In this document: positions 6,664 to 20,900 of the stretch, in pieces | Layout of the letters: each line of letters opens with the position of its first letter | How positions within the stretch are numbered: position 1 is the stretch's first letter | The notes under the pieces: generated by a model | Told to the model about the DNA's origin: nothing | The model's database searches: none | What the model saw: only the letters and a program-made list of their open reading frames with translations | Made by a program: the position numbers and the translations under genes | Source: a virus | IMG/VR virus record: IMGVR_UViG_3300020411_001412 | Location: 1-47,775 of that record | Strand: one strand, 5' to 3' | DNA: 47,775 bases

Positions 6664-8762
6664 TGTCCGCTATTCCATCACAATTAACGTCGTTAGACTT
6701 CTTTGAAATCAAAGAATCTATCAGATCTTACCTTAGAACTCGTAAAGAATTCACAGACTACGACTTTGAAGGTAGTTCTGCGTCATATTTGATAGATATT
6801 CTTGCTTATAACACTTATTATACTGCCTTTAATGCTAATATGGCATTAAATGAGGCATTTCTGGAGACTGCTACTGTTAGAGATAACATTGTAAGGATAG
6901 CAAAGCAGTTAAATTACACTCCAAGGTCTATAAAAGCAGCTAGAGCATGCTTGAGATTGGTTGCACAGACAACAACATCTCTAAATGGCACTACATTCCC
7001 AGAATTTTGCACATTACATAAAGGTGATGTGTTTGTAGCAGAGAATGAGGCTGATACTTTTACCTTTGCATTGACAGAAGACATCAAAGTTGCGGTAGAT
7101 TCATCTACTGGAAAGGCAACCTTCGATAATGTATTGGTATATCAGGGAAATCTGCTAACATACAACTATACAGTTGATTATACAGTCAAGCAGGACTTTG
7201 TAATACCTGCTGAAAACGTTGATACCTCTCTTTTGAGAGTAGATGTATCTCCAAATGCTCAATCCTCTGAAACTGACACCTATAGTCAGGCAGCAAACAT
7301 CACATCTACTGATGCTACCTCAAGGATTTACTATTTGGAAGAGGCAGATGACCTTAGATACCGTTTAGTCTTCGGTGATGGGGTTATTGGACGTAAATTA
7401 ATCGATGGAGAATACCTTACCCTCACCTATGTGGTAACAAATGGTGTTGAGGCTAATGGATGTAAGAATTTTGACTATATTGGTTATATAAACGACTCAG
7501 ATGGTAGACCAATTAACCCTGCTGCCATCACATTGGTCACCAAAGACGCTGCACAGGACGGTGAAGAGCACGAAACCGCACTTTCGGTTAAGTTTAGAGC
7601 ACCTAGGGCATATGCAACCCAAAACAGGGCAGTTACTGAAACAGATTATGAGCATATCGTCTCTGAAATCTATCCACAAGCAGCTTCAGTGACTGCTTAT
7701 GGTGGTGAGAAGTTAAATCCACCTGTTTATGGTAAAGTTTATGTCGCTATACGACCAAAAACAGGAAATAAGCTTAATGAGACAACAAAACAGAAGATAA
7801 AAAACGATTTGAAGAAATATTCAGTCGCTTCTATTGAACCAGTCATCATTGACCCAACTTCTTTCTACGTTATTCCAAAATCTTACGTTTATTACAACGG
7901 AAACGAGACTGGACTTACTGGATCGCAACTTGGTACTAAAGTTTTACAGTCTATTGATAATTATAACAGAAATGGACAGAATAACAGGTTTGGAGGACGT
8001 ATAGACGGCTCTAAATTTGGTGCAATGCTTGATAATAGCGATACCTCCATTGCAGGTAACGTTACACAGATGACTTTAGGTCAAAATCTCGATAAATTCA
8101 CTTTTGGTAACGTATTTACCCAATGTCTTGATTTTGGTAACCCACTTTATAACCCATCTAACTATTCTGGCAATCCAGATGGAGGAGATGGTGATAATAC
8201 AGGTGTTTCCTGTAAACCTTCCTTCTCTGTTGCTAAATCTGGTACATTTTATGCCACAGGCTACACAGAAGACCTTGTAAACCTCACTTTAAGTGATGGT
8301 GCTACTGCTGCTGCTATATCAACTCCTGGTTTAAGCACAAATGTAACAAATCAGGTGTTAGTCCCAGTAAATATAAGAGATGATGGATCAGGAAACCTCA
8401 TTCTAGTTACTACTAGAGATGAGACTGAATTGATACTCAATCCTTCCGTTGGAAGTGTAGATTATGCGAATGGAATAGTCTGTGTTGGACCGATTGCAAT
8501 ACAAGGCACTCCAGATGATACTGAAAGACTTCCAATTCAAGTATTACCAGCTGGTGGATCAATTAATATCCCACCAGGTGTAGATCCAACAATCTTTAAC
8601 CCATCAGTCAATCCTATTGACTATACAATCAACGATACTGCAATCCCCACCTTCGATCCTAACAACTTTAATGGTTTCAATTTCGGTGATATTGGGGGCA
8701 TAAATATTATCGATTATCCAACTGATACGTTCACGTATCCAGTCAGCGACTCCTGTTTCTAA
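6663..8762 (+). CDS. 6: Baseplate wedge subunit gp6
   Basis: gp6 forms the continuous inner ring of the T4-type baseplate and contacts gp25 and gp7. The 699-residue product, close to the T4 length, opens with TSLDFFEIKESIRSYLRT and then has YDFEGSSASYLIDILAYNT, the hallmark N-terminal region of gp6/baseplate J-like proteins. The middle has FGDGVIGRKL (about 237-246) and an Asp/Glu-Thr-Asp-Tyr-Glu segment typical of the family. The C-terminal part (about 500-699) is rich in Asp, Asn, Pro and Gly and looks more variable. It overlaps gp25 by one base and is followed after six bases by the gp7-like giant, matching T4 gene order 25-6-7. Confidence 0.92.
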   Translation: MSAIPSQLTSLDFFEIKESIRSYLRTRKEFTDYDFEGSSASYLIDILAYNTYYTAFNANMALNEAFLETATVRDNIVRIAKQLNYTPRSIKAARACLRLVAQTTTSLNGTTFPEFCTLHKGDVFVAENEADTFTFALTEDIKVAVDSSTGKATFDNVLVYQGNLLTYNYTVDYTVKQDFVIPAENVDTSLLRVDVSPNAQSSETDTYSQAANITSTDATSRIYYLEEADDLRYRLVFGDGVIGRKLIDGEYLTLTYVVTNGVEANGCKNFDYIGYINDSDGRPINPAAITLVTKDAAQDGEEHETALSVKFRAPRAYATQNRAVTETDYEHIVSEIYPQAASVTAYGGEKLNPPVYGKVYVAIRPKTGNKLNETTKQKIKNDLKKYSVASIEPVIIDPTSFYVIPKSYVYYNGNETGLTGSQLGTKVLQSIDNYNRNGQNNRFGGRIDGSKFGAMLDNSDTSIAGNVTQMTLGQNLDKFTFGNVFTQCLDFGNPLYNPSNYSGNPDGGDGDNTGVSCKPSFSVAKSGTFYATGYTEDLVNLTLSDGATAAAISTPGLSTNVTNQVLVPVNIRDDGSGNLILVTTRDETELILNPSVGSVDYANGIVCVGPIAIQGTPDDTERLPIQVLPAGGSINIPPGVDPTIFNPSVNPIDYTINDTAIPTFDPNNFNGFNFGDIGGINIIDYPTDTFTYPVSDSCF

Positions 8763-8768
8763 GAATAA

Positions 8769-8904
8769 ATGACTCCGATAACCAAGAATATCAACGTCTC
8801 TGATAGGGTCGAAAATCAGTTACCTGAATTTATACGCCAGGAAGACAGACAATTAGTCAACTTCCTATTTGAGTATTATAAATCACAGGAAAAAACTGGT
8901 AGAC
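8769..8904 (+). other. gp7-like N-terminal segment of the giant
   Basis: Residues 1-45 include LVNFLFEYYKSQ and DILNNLMRYL, which follow the pattern of T4 gp7 just before its conserved core (a Phe-x-Glu-x-Tyr helix, then Leu-x-Asn-Leu-x-Arg). This suggests the large fibronectin-like N-terminal part of T4 gp7 is absent here. Confidence 0.5.
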
Positions 8905-11900
8905 CATACGATATCCTCAACAACTTGATGAGGTATCTTGACCTTGACAAATACTCATCAGAAGAGTTGTCAAGTAGCACGAGCTTGTTAAAAGATATTG
9001 GGGTAGATGATACTAAGATAGAAATAGAGAGTATTAATGGATTCCAGACAAGAGATGGATCCATAATGGTTGATAATGAGGTCATTTACTACGAGGGAGT
9101 CACTCGTGGACCTGACGTTATTATTACACCTGGTATTTCACTTCCACAGTTTAATAAGAAGAAGCAACAACTAGAAAACCCCTTCACATCGTTTGATGGT
9201 GTTGAAAGAGTCTTCCCATTAAGTTTTTTAGGTACTCCTATAGCACCTCCTAGTGCAGAGCACCTAATTGTAGTGACATACAACGATATGCTGATTCCTG
9301 GATCAGAATATACCGTTAATGGAACTAATATATCATTTACAAATCCACCTAGAGCAAGAACAGGTGCAGATGATTCAGAATTTACTCAAGTAGTATATTT
9401 GGTTGGATATGCAGACCAAACAATCGTTACTGCTGACCAAATCCCATATCAAGAGTGGCAGAATACTCAAGTTTATCCATTAAGAGTTAATGGACAGTCT
9501 TATACTCCAACTTCTGATATTGGTTTAATTATTAACAAGAATGGTAGGTTACAAACTCCTCAAGACGACTATACCCTCTTTGAAGACAAGGTTATCTTCA
9601 AAAACCCAGTCGGTGCTGCTGATCTTATCCATATTAGGTCTGTTGAATATGTTGCTCCTGCATATGGGTCTGGAGCCTCAGCTATTGCTCAAGTTGATAC
9701 CATAGGTCAGATTGAAGCAATCATTCCTAAGAATGGTGGTAAGAAGTATCGTCTAGATTTCGCTCCTAAGGTTGCTATAACCCATAAAGATGGTATTAGT
9801 GCTACTGCAAAGTCTCTAGTTGGTGGTATTAAGGATATTAACCTTATAGATGGTGGACAAGGGTATTCTTCTTATAACCCACCTATCCCAGTAGTTGTAG
9901 CACCTGCAGATCCTAATGGATCCATTGCACAACTAAGTTTAACGGTTAATGATGTAACTGGAACAGTTGATAGCGTTACTATTACTAATAGTGGTAGTGG
10001 ATATGACTTTATTCCCGCTATTTCCTTTAAAAATCCTTCTGGTGCTACTATAGGTGCACCTACTATTGACATAGAAGGTAGAGTTAACATAGGTAGCATC
10101 CCTGTTATCACTATGGGTAGTGGATATAGTAATCCACCCGAAGTTTATATTGATGCTGCCCCAGATGGGGGTATCAATGCTCAGGCAGTCTCTAAAATCA
10201 ACCAAGATGGTCAAGTATACGAGATTACCATTGTTAATAGGGGTAAAGGATACATTACACCTCCTAGAGTAAAGATTATTGAGCCTATAGGTGCTCAAGT
10301 CCTTGATGTAACGGTTGCATCGGGAAGTGTTACAAATATTGAGATGTTAACAGGTGGTAGCGGTTATACAGACGCACCATCAGTCTACATAGTTGACAAA
10401 AGGGTTGATGGATATGGAGAACCAATTGGAGGTACTGGTGCAACAGCAGTTGCCACCATTTTTAATGGTGAAATCACCGATATCAACATTACTAACTTTG
10501 GAACTGGTTATTCCGAGTCTGAACCCCCTCAAATCTATATTGCAGAACCTAAATCCGCTAGAGCATCGGTAGATGTAGGTTTTGACGAAGTAACTGGATT
10601 CGACATCCTAGAAAAGGGCAGTGGATACTCTTCTTCTGCCTTTTTACAATGTTCTCGTGGTGTTTCTGGTCCTGTTAAGTATGATAACCTTCATAATGAG
10701 ATATATGCCACTGAATCGAATTTAAGACAGTCTGATCACCATGCAGGTGCTGCTGTAGTCAATTTAGACACTTTATTCATCAAAGAAGTCTTCGATAAGT
10801 TTAGAAGGCAGTATTTGCCGACTTTAGACATTGATTTTGCGTCAATTAACCCAGTTCAGGTAATTAAGAATATTACCGACTTCTATATCTCGAAAGGTAC
10901 TAAATTATCGACTCAATACCTCTTCAAAATTCTTTTTGGTGAAGATGTTGACCTTTATTATCCAAAAGATGAAATAATCAGTCCATCTCATGCAACTTGG
11001 GTTGTAGACACGGTTTTAAGAGCCGAATTGATGGAAGGAGACCCAACTAACCTAATTGACTCCCAAGTTAACCAATATGCCGATGATGTAGACCCTAATG
11101 TTACTGCTGCGTCTGCATTAATTGAAAACGTCATTACAATCATCGAAGGAACCGATACAATCTACGAATTGGCGATTTCTGAAGAAACCTTGGTTGGTAG
11201 CTTCATTATTCCTTATAAAACTCGTCTTGTTGAGCCATTATCGACCACTGGGCAAATAATCACTGTTGACTCTACTATTGGATGGCCTGAGAGAAATGGT
11301 ACCATAAGAATAAATGATGAAGAAGAAGTACAATATAAAGAGAAATCTCTGAACCAATTCATCGAATGTACCAGAAGCAAAAACGGTATTGTTGAGGATT
11401 GGGATCCAGGAACGATTATTCAGTCCGATATTTACGTTTGGACTAACTTTGGAACACCACAGCAATGTAAGTTAAGAATATTAGGAATTGCTGAAGCAGG
11501 TACTACAGTTCTTAATGATACAGGGTCATATTACCTTCAAGGAGATAAACTAAAGGTAGCAAACCTTGGATCTACTGCTGAGGAGTTAAGACTCCAATCT
11601 TGGTTATATAACGTCAAGAAACTTATTCAAGTTACCTCTATAACTCCTGGTGGAGTTAATAACCAGACTGCGACTGTAGTTTGCAGTAACCCACATGGAT
11701 TATTGGTTTCTGACCAAGTTACCATATATGGTGCTAACCCAGTTGTCTATAATGGCACATTTACGGTTACATCACGTATTGACCAATTTACTTTCTCTTA
11801 TCAGATAGCAACACCTACAGAGATAATTCCTACTGGTAATATTCTCTTATCTGTTGACTTAAACAGAGGTAAGTCTGATGTAGTATCAATAAACAAGGTT

Positions 11901-14900
11901 GTTAGTGAATTTACAACTAACATACAGAATGCATTTTTCAACGATAACTATGTTTATGTTGCTGCTTCTGGTTTACCCAACTATAAGATTGGTCCTTTCA
12001 CTGGGTCAGCTCTCATCCCAGGAAACCAAAGGAAACTCTTAAGATTCCCCAGAACAGTACAAACCGTCTCAGAAAGACAAGCAGTTGCTCCAGGTACTCC
12101 AATAGGTAGTTGGGTCAACGGTGTTTCTATATGGTCATATAAGTCTCCAGACTATATTCAGTATGGTCCTTTAACCTCTATTAGTGTTACTAGCGTTGGT
12201 GAAGGATATGATGCAGGTGCTAAACCCAACGTAGAAATCACTGGGGGTGGTGGAACAGGTGCTGCTGCTGAAGTTATAGTTAATGGTAGTCTTTCATCAT
12301 TTGATGTTATAGAACAGGGTAGTGGATATACAGAATCACCTTTAGTATCAATCGTAGGTGGCGGTGGTATTGGTGCTACTGCTCAAGCAGTTATTACAGG
12401 TGGTAGAGTAACAAGAATTTTAGTTGAGCAACCAGGTTCAGGTTATACGACTCAACCCCTAGTTTCTATTACTGGAGGTGGAGGCACTGGTGCGACTGCT
12501 ACTGCCAGTGTCCGTGGACCTATTAGTAGTGTTAATATTACAAACTTCGGTAGTGGATATACTTCACTCCCTGACATTAAAGTTAACTCTGGTGAGAATG
12601 CTTTAGCACAACCAATCGTATTAAATGGTAGAATCGTTTCTATCGCTATTATTAACTCTGGTAATTCCTATACAACAGCACCTAATGTAATAATCAATGG
12701 TGATGGATTTGGTGCAATCGCTAAAGCAACTATCGGTACAATTGGTGAGGATAAAGGACGTGTATTAAGCGTTTCCATCACTAACCGTGGAATTGGGTAT
12801 ACACAAGGTTTAACAACCGTCAGACTCGAAGCAGTGGGTCAATTAGCGTCATTCCAACCTACAGTTTACCAATGGAATAGAAACCTTCAATATGAATTGG
12901 CAGATAAGTTTGATGGTGCAAGTGGATATGTATTTACTGGATTTAACAACCAGTTTGGTGGTGAATATGCTCACTTATCAGATCCTAAGGAATTAAGATA
13001 TGTTGTTGGTGATAACGTATTCTTAAATCCTGTTACACAGAATTTCCAAGAAGTTGCTTCTAATTATGACCACTCACCTATTATAGGTTGGGCATTTGAT
13101 GGAAACCCAATTTATGGTCCTTATGGTTACATTGACCCAACTGACCAGAATAGTGGTATCAGAAGGATGCGTACATCCTTCAAATTGAAGACTAATGTTG
13201 TATTTGATGCAACTACTAACCCTAACCCTTCTAGGGTAGATGGACCTCCTATTTCAACATATGCTGCTGGAACATTTGTTGATGATTACTACTATGATTT
13301 CCAATCTGGTGATTTAGACCAATATAATGGTCGTTTCTGTAAAACACCTGATTATCCAGATGGCACATATGCATACTTCGTAACTATCGATGCTAGTGAC
13401 GCAGGTATTGCTGAATTCCCATATATCGTTGGACCTCAGTTTAACTCACTTCCAGATTCATGGAATTTGAATCAAGCAGCAACACAGGAGAATATTCCTG
13501 ATGGAGTTGTCCGTTATAGAGATCCATATACTGATGTTGACATTGATATTGACCGTCAACCAAACCAGACTGCTGATGTCTTTACTACTGAGATAGAAGG
13601 TTATCCTATCATCTTTGAAATACAAGACTCTAATAATGATGGTTTGATTGATGCTAATGAGCAACAAGAATTATTAGAGATGTCTGAAGAGGCAACTCTA
13701 CAAATATACGATTATTTCCCAAGAGTATCAGCAGAGTCTAGAGTTGATATTGAAGTTGAGACAACTACCCAATTTGAGAATGCTCAGATAGATGGATTCG
13801 TTGTTGAAAACCCAGGTGTTTCATATCAGGTAAATGACACCATATTCTTCGATAATGAAGGAACTGGTGGATTTGGTGCATCTGCTCTTATTGAATCTGT
13901 TAAAGGACAGAATATAATTGGTTATCAAAAAGAAATGATTGGTGACCGTCCTTACGGTGTAATTACTACTGATATAGAGCATGAATTACGTCAACAGGAT
14001 GAAATCATTGTAAACTCACGTCCTGTTATTGATAATACTAATAAGACGTTTAGAGTTAAGGTTGTAGCGGGTGTTGAGAATATTGCTATAACTCAATCAG
14101 GTACTGGATATAATACAGATATTCCTCCAACATTTGAGTTAATTACTGCATCTGGACAAGATGCTGAGTTATCACTTGTATTAGAGAATACAGGTCAAGT
14201 TAATGCTGTTAATATCATTAACTCAGGTAATGGATACGATTCTGATAATCCTCCTCAGATTAGGGTATCACATCCACAACAATTCAAGAAAACAAGGTAT
14301 TGGTTAGCTGAATATCAAGAAGCAACAGGTATAGTTAGTATCAATGATATTGTAACCACTGAAGAGCGTTATACTTATATTTGCGGTAGCATCACTGAGA
14401 CAGATGGTGATATGGCAGCATTCCTTGCCAAGTTTGATGATTTAGGTCAACTTGTTTGGGAAAGAAACCTTCTTCCTCAAAATGCAGGTCAGAAGAAAGC
14501 AGAATTCATTAAGATTCTAGTTGACGCAGTTCCAGAGAATGACCTCATATATGTTGTTGGACATACTTACGATCCAAACAATTCAGCATATAATCCTGAT
14601 ATATGGTTAGGTAAGTATGAATCTGGATTTAATAATGCTAATGCACCTGATGGTATTCTTAAATGGCAGAAAGCGATTGCAGGTATCAGTGGTACTACAA
14701 GAAGGGATTGGGTAACTTCCTTAGCACTTGACCAGGAAGGTCGTATCTATCTTGCAGGTTATACAGATAGTAATTCCATAGATCCTAACGATATGTGGAT
14801 TATCCAGTGTAACTTGGATGGTGACCTTGTAGAGAAGAGAAAGATTGCATCTGCAACTGATTCTGAAATGATTAATCAGATTCAGTGGATATCTGATGAT

Positions 14901-17900
14901 AGATTCTTCATGGTTGGTCAAAATGACGAAAATGACGATTGTATCTTCGGTGTATTCTGGTTTGATGGTGCAAACCTTGAAATTGAATATATTCGCCAAA
15001 TTCCAACAATAGGTGGATATGTAAGAAATCCTAAATTCACTATTGACGAATATGACGATGTAATCTTAGTTTGGGACGTATATAACGGTGCAGCACAGAA
15101 ATACGATAAAGTCCAGATTAACAAGTTTCCATTATCTACAGCATCTACTTCATGGACATGGAGTAAGACTGTAACCATTAGTGGTAATATTGACGCTATT
15201 AGACATGCAGGAGTCAATGTAGATAAGTTTGGAAATTATACTTTAGTTACTGATGTAATAGAAGACCAAAATCAGAGATATGCGATATATCACTATATCA
15301 AGTATGATGGTAACGTAATTAAAGAATCTAAAGTTGATGATACTACAAGTATCGGATTCCAAGCTATAACTCACTCAGTTGATAACTCTGGTGATGTAAT
15401 AATGGTTATTAACAGACAACAGTCTGACCAAATTGCAGCATATAGATTTAATGATGATACTGATTTAGATTACGACTTTACTAAGCAGAATAAGGCAGCA
15501 ATGACCTTCTATTCTCCATCTGACGCATCATATGATTCATCATTCTATAAGTATGGCACTGGTGCACTTAAACTAAGTGCAGTTAACCCAGTTTCTCTTC
15601 CTAATCTTAATCTTGAGTCTAAAGAGTGGAGTTTCAGAGCATGGTTATCCATGAATTCTACTGCTCATTCTACAGACCATAAACCACTTCTTTGGGATAT
15701 TCTACCAGTAGCAGGTGATTCAATTCAGGTTGAATTGGATGGTGATACTAATAGTGCAAACTATGAGAAAGTTATAATCTATGTAAACTCTGTACAGGTT
15801 GCAACTTCTCTTCTTGCTACTAACTGGACTGCATTTGCAGGTGCATCATGGGTGCATGTTACATTCCAGAAGAGAGAAGAATCATTAGGTCTTTATCAAT
15901 ATGAAGTCTTTATCAATGGTGCTTTAGTTTGTAACTTCCAATCAACATCTGATATCAGTGTTGGTAGTGCAGTCCTTTGTGGTAAGTCTGCTGGACCTAC
16001 AGCTAACAATACATTCATTGGATGGGTAGATGACTATGTGATTGATGATGTTGCTCCATATCTTTCTGCTTATAGTGTGCCATCGGCCGAGATTGAAATT
16101 ACTACTTCAAACTCTGATTCTGCCTTAGTTAAATTTGACAGAGAGCATACTAAGAGAGGAAGTTATGCACTTAGTGGACTAGACAATTATACACAATTAG
16201 ACTTTACAGATAATGAGATTACAACTACATGGGTTGATGTAGGTCTATCTGCTATCAGTCCATGGACTGTTGGAGCAGGTGGTTTACAGATTCTTGATAT
16301 GTCTCAGGTTGTTTCTAACCTGAATCCTGGCACATATACATTTACTTCTAATAAGTTTGAGTATGGTACTAAGACTTCTACAATACCATCTCCTCTAGGT
16401 AAGAAACTTATTATTGAACCTGAAGTAATCAGTAAATTCTATATTAGAGATGCTCTATATCAGAAGATTGATAATGTAATGGAATTCACCTTCAGTCAAG
16501 ATGTTAAGTTGACTAAAGGATCAATACTTCAACAATTCAACAGCTCTGGTGTTACACAAGCATATGGTACTATTGTAAAAGTTCCAGAAGGAACTCTCCT
16601 GAATCCTGGATATGGTAATAAGTATCAAGTTGGTAAAATATATGGTACTTTTAATAACACTGACCGTTATAGGACAGTAGCAAATGATATTAACCAGATT
16701 GAAGGAACTTACTTTAATACAGAAGAAGAGGAATCACCTTGGCAAGCAAATACAGCATATACTGCGGGTGATAGAGTATACGCTGATAAGAAGATTTACG
16801 AAGTCCAAGCAACAGGTACTTCTGGTACTATTTCATTATCACATACATCTGGTGTTGCTAGTGACGGATTATTAAACTGGGCATTTATTGATGATGCAGG
16901 TAAGTTTACTATTGACTTAACACAACATCCATATCCTAGACCTCAGTGGGTTGGTATGGATATGCCAGAATGGTTACCAGATCGCTTATATGTTGAGGGA
17001 CAAAGAGTATGGTGGAAACTTAATGTATATGAAGTAGCAGTAGGTGGTGCAGGTGTAGCAGGAACAAATGCTCCTGTGCATACTACTGGTGATGCATCTG
17101 ATGGTGGTGTAACATGGACTCACGTTTCTACTGAGGAAGCAATCAGCGTCTATAGTAGATTGATGGGTTATGATATGGGCAATAATTATACGGTCCAGAT
17201 CATGGAAGTCCATCCTGGTTCAGTATACATTCCAGATGACGTTGTTAGTTTAAATGCAGGAAATATAACTCTTGCTGAAGATGAAAAGAGTGTAGAGATA
17301 TCTGGATTTGCTTCAGTTAAAAAGATTCAAGTTACTGCACGTTTAGAGAAAGATATAATTAGGACAAATGCTGTAAGGACAGAATTTGTTTATTGCACAT
17401 CAAATACTGCTCATATGTTTAAAGCAGGTGATATCCTCTTTACTGAAGGATTCAGTACTGCACAATTCAATGGTAGTTTCTTTATTGACCAAGTAATTGG
17501 TAGTAGAGAATTTACATTTGCTATTAGAGATACTGCAAGTAGTGATCCTGCGTTTATTAATAATGCTCTTGGTGGTGTTAACATCTATGCAAAACACCCA
17601 ACATTAGAGTTTACTAGAAATCATCAGTATGTCTTTGACCTATCTGACTCTTCTAACTTTGGATATTACTTATCATTCTCTCAAGATAACCAATACAAAC
17701 TAGAATACTCATTTAACAACATTGAAAGAAATGGAACTCCTGGTATTGCAACAACACCAGCTCCAACAGTTCAATTCTCTGTATTAGGTGAAGTTACTAA
17801 TATTTCCTACTACTTTGATCCATCAAGAACTGGTGCTGATTCACCAGTAGGTACAAACAGTTTTATTGATGTCATTACAACTCCTTTCGATGGTAGATTT

Positions 17901-20900
17901 ACTATTTCAGAAGTACCAACCGATACATCATTCAAATTCCCACTCCTTAAGGAACCTGAAAGGACTAATGCTGAGGTTGGAGAAGATTATCTAGGTAATG
18001 ATTATTCATACTATTCAACTACATCTGTAAGGGCAGTTGGACCTATTAATACAATTCAACTGGTTTCTCCAGGTGGATTCTATCAGAAGTTACCTATCAT
18101 TAGTGATATTGCATCTTTCAGACAAATTGAGAAATGTGTAGTAGTAGATGGAGGTACTGAATATGCTCCAGGTGTTTACTATGATGTGCCTATTGCAGGA
18201 GATGGTGAAGGTGCTAAATGTACTGTTACTGTTGAAGTAGATGAGGAGATTGGATCAGGAACTATTACAAGTTGTGCTGTAACTGACCCAGGTAAAGGTT
18301 ATACAACTGCATCTATTGATATTGACGCTATACCTGGAATATTAGGAGCAACTCTTGCTGGATCTGGTGGTAGTGTAAATGTTGTTATTCCATCAGAAGG
18401 TAGTGGTGCATCTGTATTCTTAACAGGTACTAATATTGGTAAGATTAAGAGATTAAAGAATAATGAATTTGGTTTCGGTTATTCACATGACTATACCTTA
18501 AAACCAGAGATTACCTTCCCTGTTAACTTACAACTCTTTAATACTTCAATACTAAGTCAGATTACCATAACTGACCCAGGTTCTGGATACTCATCAACTC
18601 CAGCTGTTGTAATCGAAGGTGGTGGTGGATCTGGTGCTGAAGCAGAAGCAATTATTAAGAATAATAGATTATCTGAGATAATAATCAAGAATCCAGGTGC
18701 AGGTTACTCATCTGAACCAACTGTTACTCTTAAATCAGAATTTAACTACGTTGTTAACTTAGACCTTAATTATCTACAGTTTAACTTCCCACATGGTATT
18801 ACGTCAGGTGCAGAAGTTACATTTAGGGCAGAAAACGTAGGATCCACAACTGGCGAATTACCAAAACCATCTACCGCAGGTTTAACCAGTTTGGTGGAAA
18901 ATCAGGTTTACTATGCTATTGCTGGTACAGCAGCAGGACTAGAGCCTGACCAATTAAGATTTGGTCTTACTAAAGCATCTGCATTAGCAGGATCTTACAT
19001 TACCTTCTTAACACAAGGTAGTGGTCGTCAAGTCCTTTTAACTGAGGTATTCGGTGGTAAAGCAACTGCTGTTGTTGAAACTTCTAGATTCCTTGAAGGT
19101 GAAGATGTATATCAAGGATCTAATGTTGAAACTGCCACTGCTATGGGTACAGTTTCTACTAACACTGGTTGGCAGATAGGTCCTAAGATTCTTAAGATTG
19201 TTGATTATACTGGTGATTGGGCAGTTGGTGAGTCTGTAACAGGTACTATTTCTAAAGCATCTGGTGTTATTGATAACTTCTCGATTGCACGTGGTGTGTT
19301 AAATATCGGCTCCCTAACGAAGACACCAGGCCGATTTATTGATGACGTTGGTAAACCATCTGAGATTGTCCAGAAGATTCAAGATAGTTTCTTCTATCAA
19401 AACTTCTCTTACGTTGTCCAATCACAAATTCCTATCACAGAGTGGAAGTCTCAAGTATTAGAGAATAACCACCCAGCTGGTTTCAACATGTTTGGTCAGT
19501 TACAACTTACTGGTGGTAAGGACGTATCTGGACGTAAGATTGGTACTGAGTTTACTAAGAAAGTTAATATTAACAACTATAGTAATGTAAACCAGATTAC
19601 ATCATTTGGTGCTGCTCAACCAATCTATACTGACTACAACAATACTGAGGTTCTTTTCCGTAAGAAACGTCTAACATCTTCTGAGGAAATCTTAACTTCA
19701 ATCGTTAAGAAACTTGATAATTTTGAGGATCAGTTTGATGGTATTAAGAAAGCATTCCCAATTACTGTTGAAGGTGAGCAGGTAATCGTTAAGCAAGATC
19801 AGTTGATGATTACACTTAATGGTGTTATTCAGGCTCCTGGTGTTTCTTATCAAGTTGTTGGTGGAGATTTAGTATTCTCTGAGCCACCAAGACCTCCTTC
19901 AAAAGTTAACTATAGAATCATTGGTGTTACACCTACTCCAATATACAGAATTGCTCTTTATAGTCCTGGTGGTAATGCAAACTATGGTATATTCCCAACT
20001 ATAGGTCAGCAAGTACAAGGTGAATTTTCCGATGCTGTTGGAACTGTTATAGATTCAGGTACTAATCATATTGATGTTATCAATATCGTTGGTGGACCAT
20101 TCCAACTTAACGAAGAAATTGTTAGAGGAGAAATCTTCTCAGCATTAGTCGAAACAGTTACTCAGGTTAATAGTGATACTATATTTGAATTTGGTGAAGC
20201 AATTACTAACCTTGAAGGTGATACTGCATATGTTGAAGAGACAAACGTAGATACTGATGGTAATGTTACAGATAGACTTGTTGTAAGTAAGACTTCAGGT
20301 ACTCCAAGATTTGAAACTGGAATATATGACTTAAGACTTAACGAATACATTTATTCTGCATCATCTAAGATTGCAGGACAGATTACATACACTGCACCTT
20401 ACTCAGACCCAATTAATGACGAAGTTGTTGATGAATTAATCATTAACCGAGGCACAACTTTCTTCGGACTACTATTTGAGCGTTTATTAAGTCTAACAAA
20501 CCCAAATATCATTTTAGACAATATTTCGCAATCTTCAATCACTCCAACTAAGCTTTATGATTCTTCAAACAGAATTAACGCTGATTTCCTTGATTTTGAA
20601 GAAGTTAGGACTACAGAAGTTACATATTCACAATTAGCGAATGGTGCTTTTGCAGATGGTGATATTATCCGAAATAAGAAGACTTTCTACGGAAATCCAA
20701 TTTCTGTCTTCCATGGAAACGCTGCAAACCGTTTCTTAGATGGTGGACGTAATATTGCGAATAATAAGCAAGAAATCATCGATTTTGCTGAAGCAAGCAT
20801 TGCAATAGACTATCCAGACTATTATTTCCCATCTGACGTTATTACTAACGCTTGGAGTCGATTTAAAGATGCTTACAGGATGATTCAGAAGAATAAGGCA

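Noticed and set aside
10750-19560. Intein or intron between the two gp7 landmarks
   Set aside because: No intein splice residues or homing endonuclease motifs were seen, and the insert is a chain of adhesive modules in frame; it looks like a true insertion of domains.
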